6,291 nucleotides of DNA, taken from the NCBI GenBank assembly GCA_030706265.1, contig JAUZOX010000171.1, positions 1 to 6,291 on the forward strand. Reading direction: 5' to 3'. How positions within the stretch are numbered: the first letter of the stretch is position 1; the number at the start of each line of letters is the position of its first letter. Positions 6,178 through 6,291 of the stretch are shown here, piece by piece. The stretch comes from Bacteroidota bacterium. Lineage in GTDB: Bacteria > Bacteroidota > Bacteroidia > Bacteroidales > Cfx3-03. The notes beneath the pieces were generated by a model. The model saw only the letters and a program-made list of their open reading frames with translations, was not told the DNA's origin and ran no database searches. The position numbers were made by a program, and so were the translations under genes.

Positions 6178-6291
6178 CTGTCTCGTACCAGTCTCGTACG
6201 TGTCTCGTACCTGTCTCGTACCTGTCTCGCTCTATAGTACGAAACACGTACGAGACACGTACGAAACAACAGCGAAACATGTACGAGACAG
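6178..6291. repeat. 114-bp inverted array of 11-bp repeats (5 forward, TATA, 5 reverse)
   Basis: Forward units of consensus CTGTCTCGTAC fill 6178-6188, 6189-6199, 6200-6210, 6211-6221 and a diverged fifth at 6222-6232. TATA (6233-6236) is the exact centre. Inverted units of consensus GTACGAGACAG fill 6237-6247, 6248-6258, 6259-6269, a diverged one at 6270-6280, and 6281-6291. The two arms match as inverted repeats at 42 of 55 positions by hand count, with the outermost units perfect. It could fold as a long RNA hairpin or DNA cruciform, or serve as a multi-site protein-binding array. The window stops at the last base of the last unit, so more units may follow. Confidence 0.85.

Larger units (their letters stand above)
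5791..6291. other. Non-coding, repeat-rich region downstream of the esterase gene
   Basis: These 501 nt hold no convincing gene. The first 240 nt are ordinary AT-rich spacer with one hairpin just after the esterase stop and T-runs near 5955 and 6009. From 6035 on the sequence becomes repetitive: a duplicated ATTGTCAACTT, two T-runs, and then two kinds of 11-bp tandem repeat reaching the window edge (listed separately). Confidence 0.7.

Noticed and set aside
6060..6269. 69-aa open frame on the minus strand across the repeat array
   Set aside because: Its N-terminal part is only the translated 11-bp repeats (arginine/tyrosine-rich strings such as VRDRYETRTRLVRDR) and the rest covers T-runs. 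There is no supporting start context or family.
6178..6291. CRISPR array
   Set aside because: Units are 11 bp, contiguous and inverted halfway, with no unique spacers; CRISPR repeats are longer, in one orientation and separated by spacers.

Overview
The window looks like chromosomal DNA from a Bacteroidota member, probably Bacteroidales. Three things suggest this. Upstream regions carry matches to the phylum's promoter (TTG/TTTG, about 20 nt, then TAnnTTTG) and no clear Shine-Dalgarno sites. Two secreted proteins have signal peptides ending in an Ala-Gln junction. A GH43-type glycosidase sits next to a polysaccharide esterase. The genus cannot be read from the sequence.

Left part (1-1748, minus strand): a MacB/LolD-type ABC transporter ATPase whose stop codon is at the window edge, and upstream of it a class I SAM-dependent methyltransferase of the O-methyltransferase type. 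They are separated by 227 nt that hold a good promoter for the ATPase, so they are probably separate transcription units. A 317-nt divergent intergenic region follows, with one promoter candidate facing each way.

Middle part (2066-4139 and on to 5790, plus strand): a small cysteine-rich DUF3795-type protein, then 295 nt with several hairpins including a perfect 15-bp stem, then a two-gene unit of exported enzymes. The first is a GH43 five-bladed propeller enzyme resembling the exo-beta-1,3-galactanase branch, with a C-terminal beta-sandwich-like domain. The second, starting 1 nt after the first stops, joins an alpha/beta hydrolase (GVSGG serine) to an SGNH/GDSL hydrolase (GDSN, GTND, DGVH) in one 549-aa polypeptide. 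Together they suggest periplasmic trimming of an esterified, galactose- or arabinose-rich plant or host glycan: the esterases would remove acyl groups and the GH43 enzyme would remove terminal sugars. No SusC/SusD pair or regulator lies in the window, so this may be an isolated pair or the edge of a larger locus.

Right part (5791-6291): 501 nt without a believable gene, but highly structured. Its end holds three tandem 11-bp units of one sequence, then five tandem 11-bp units of a second sequence, a TATA centre, and five inverted units of the second sequence. The whole forms a 114-bp quasi-palindrome with an exact 11-bp step. This is the most unusual element in the window, and it ends exactly at the window boundary, so its true extent is unknown.
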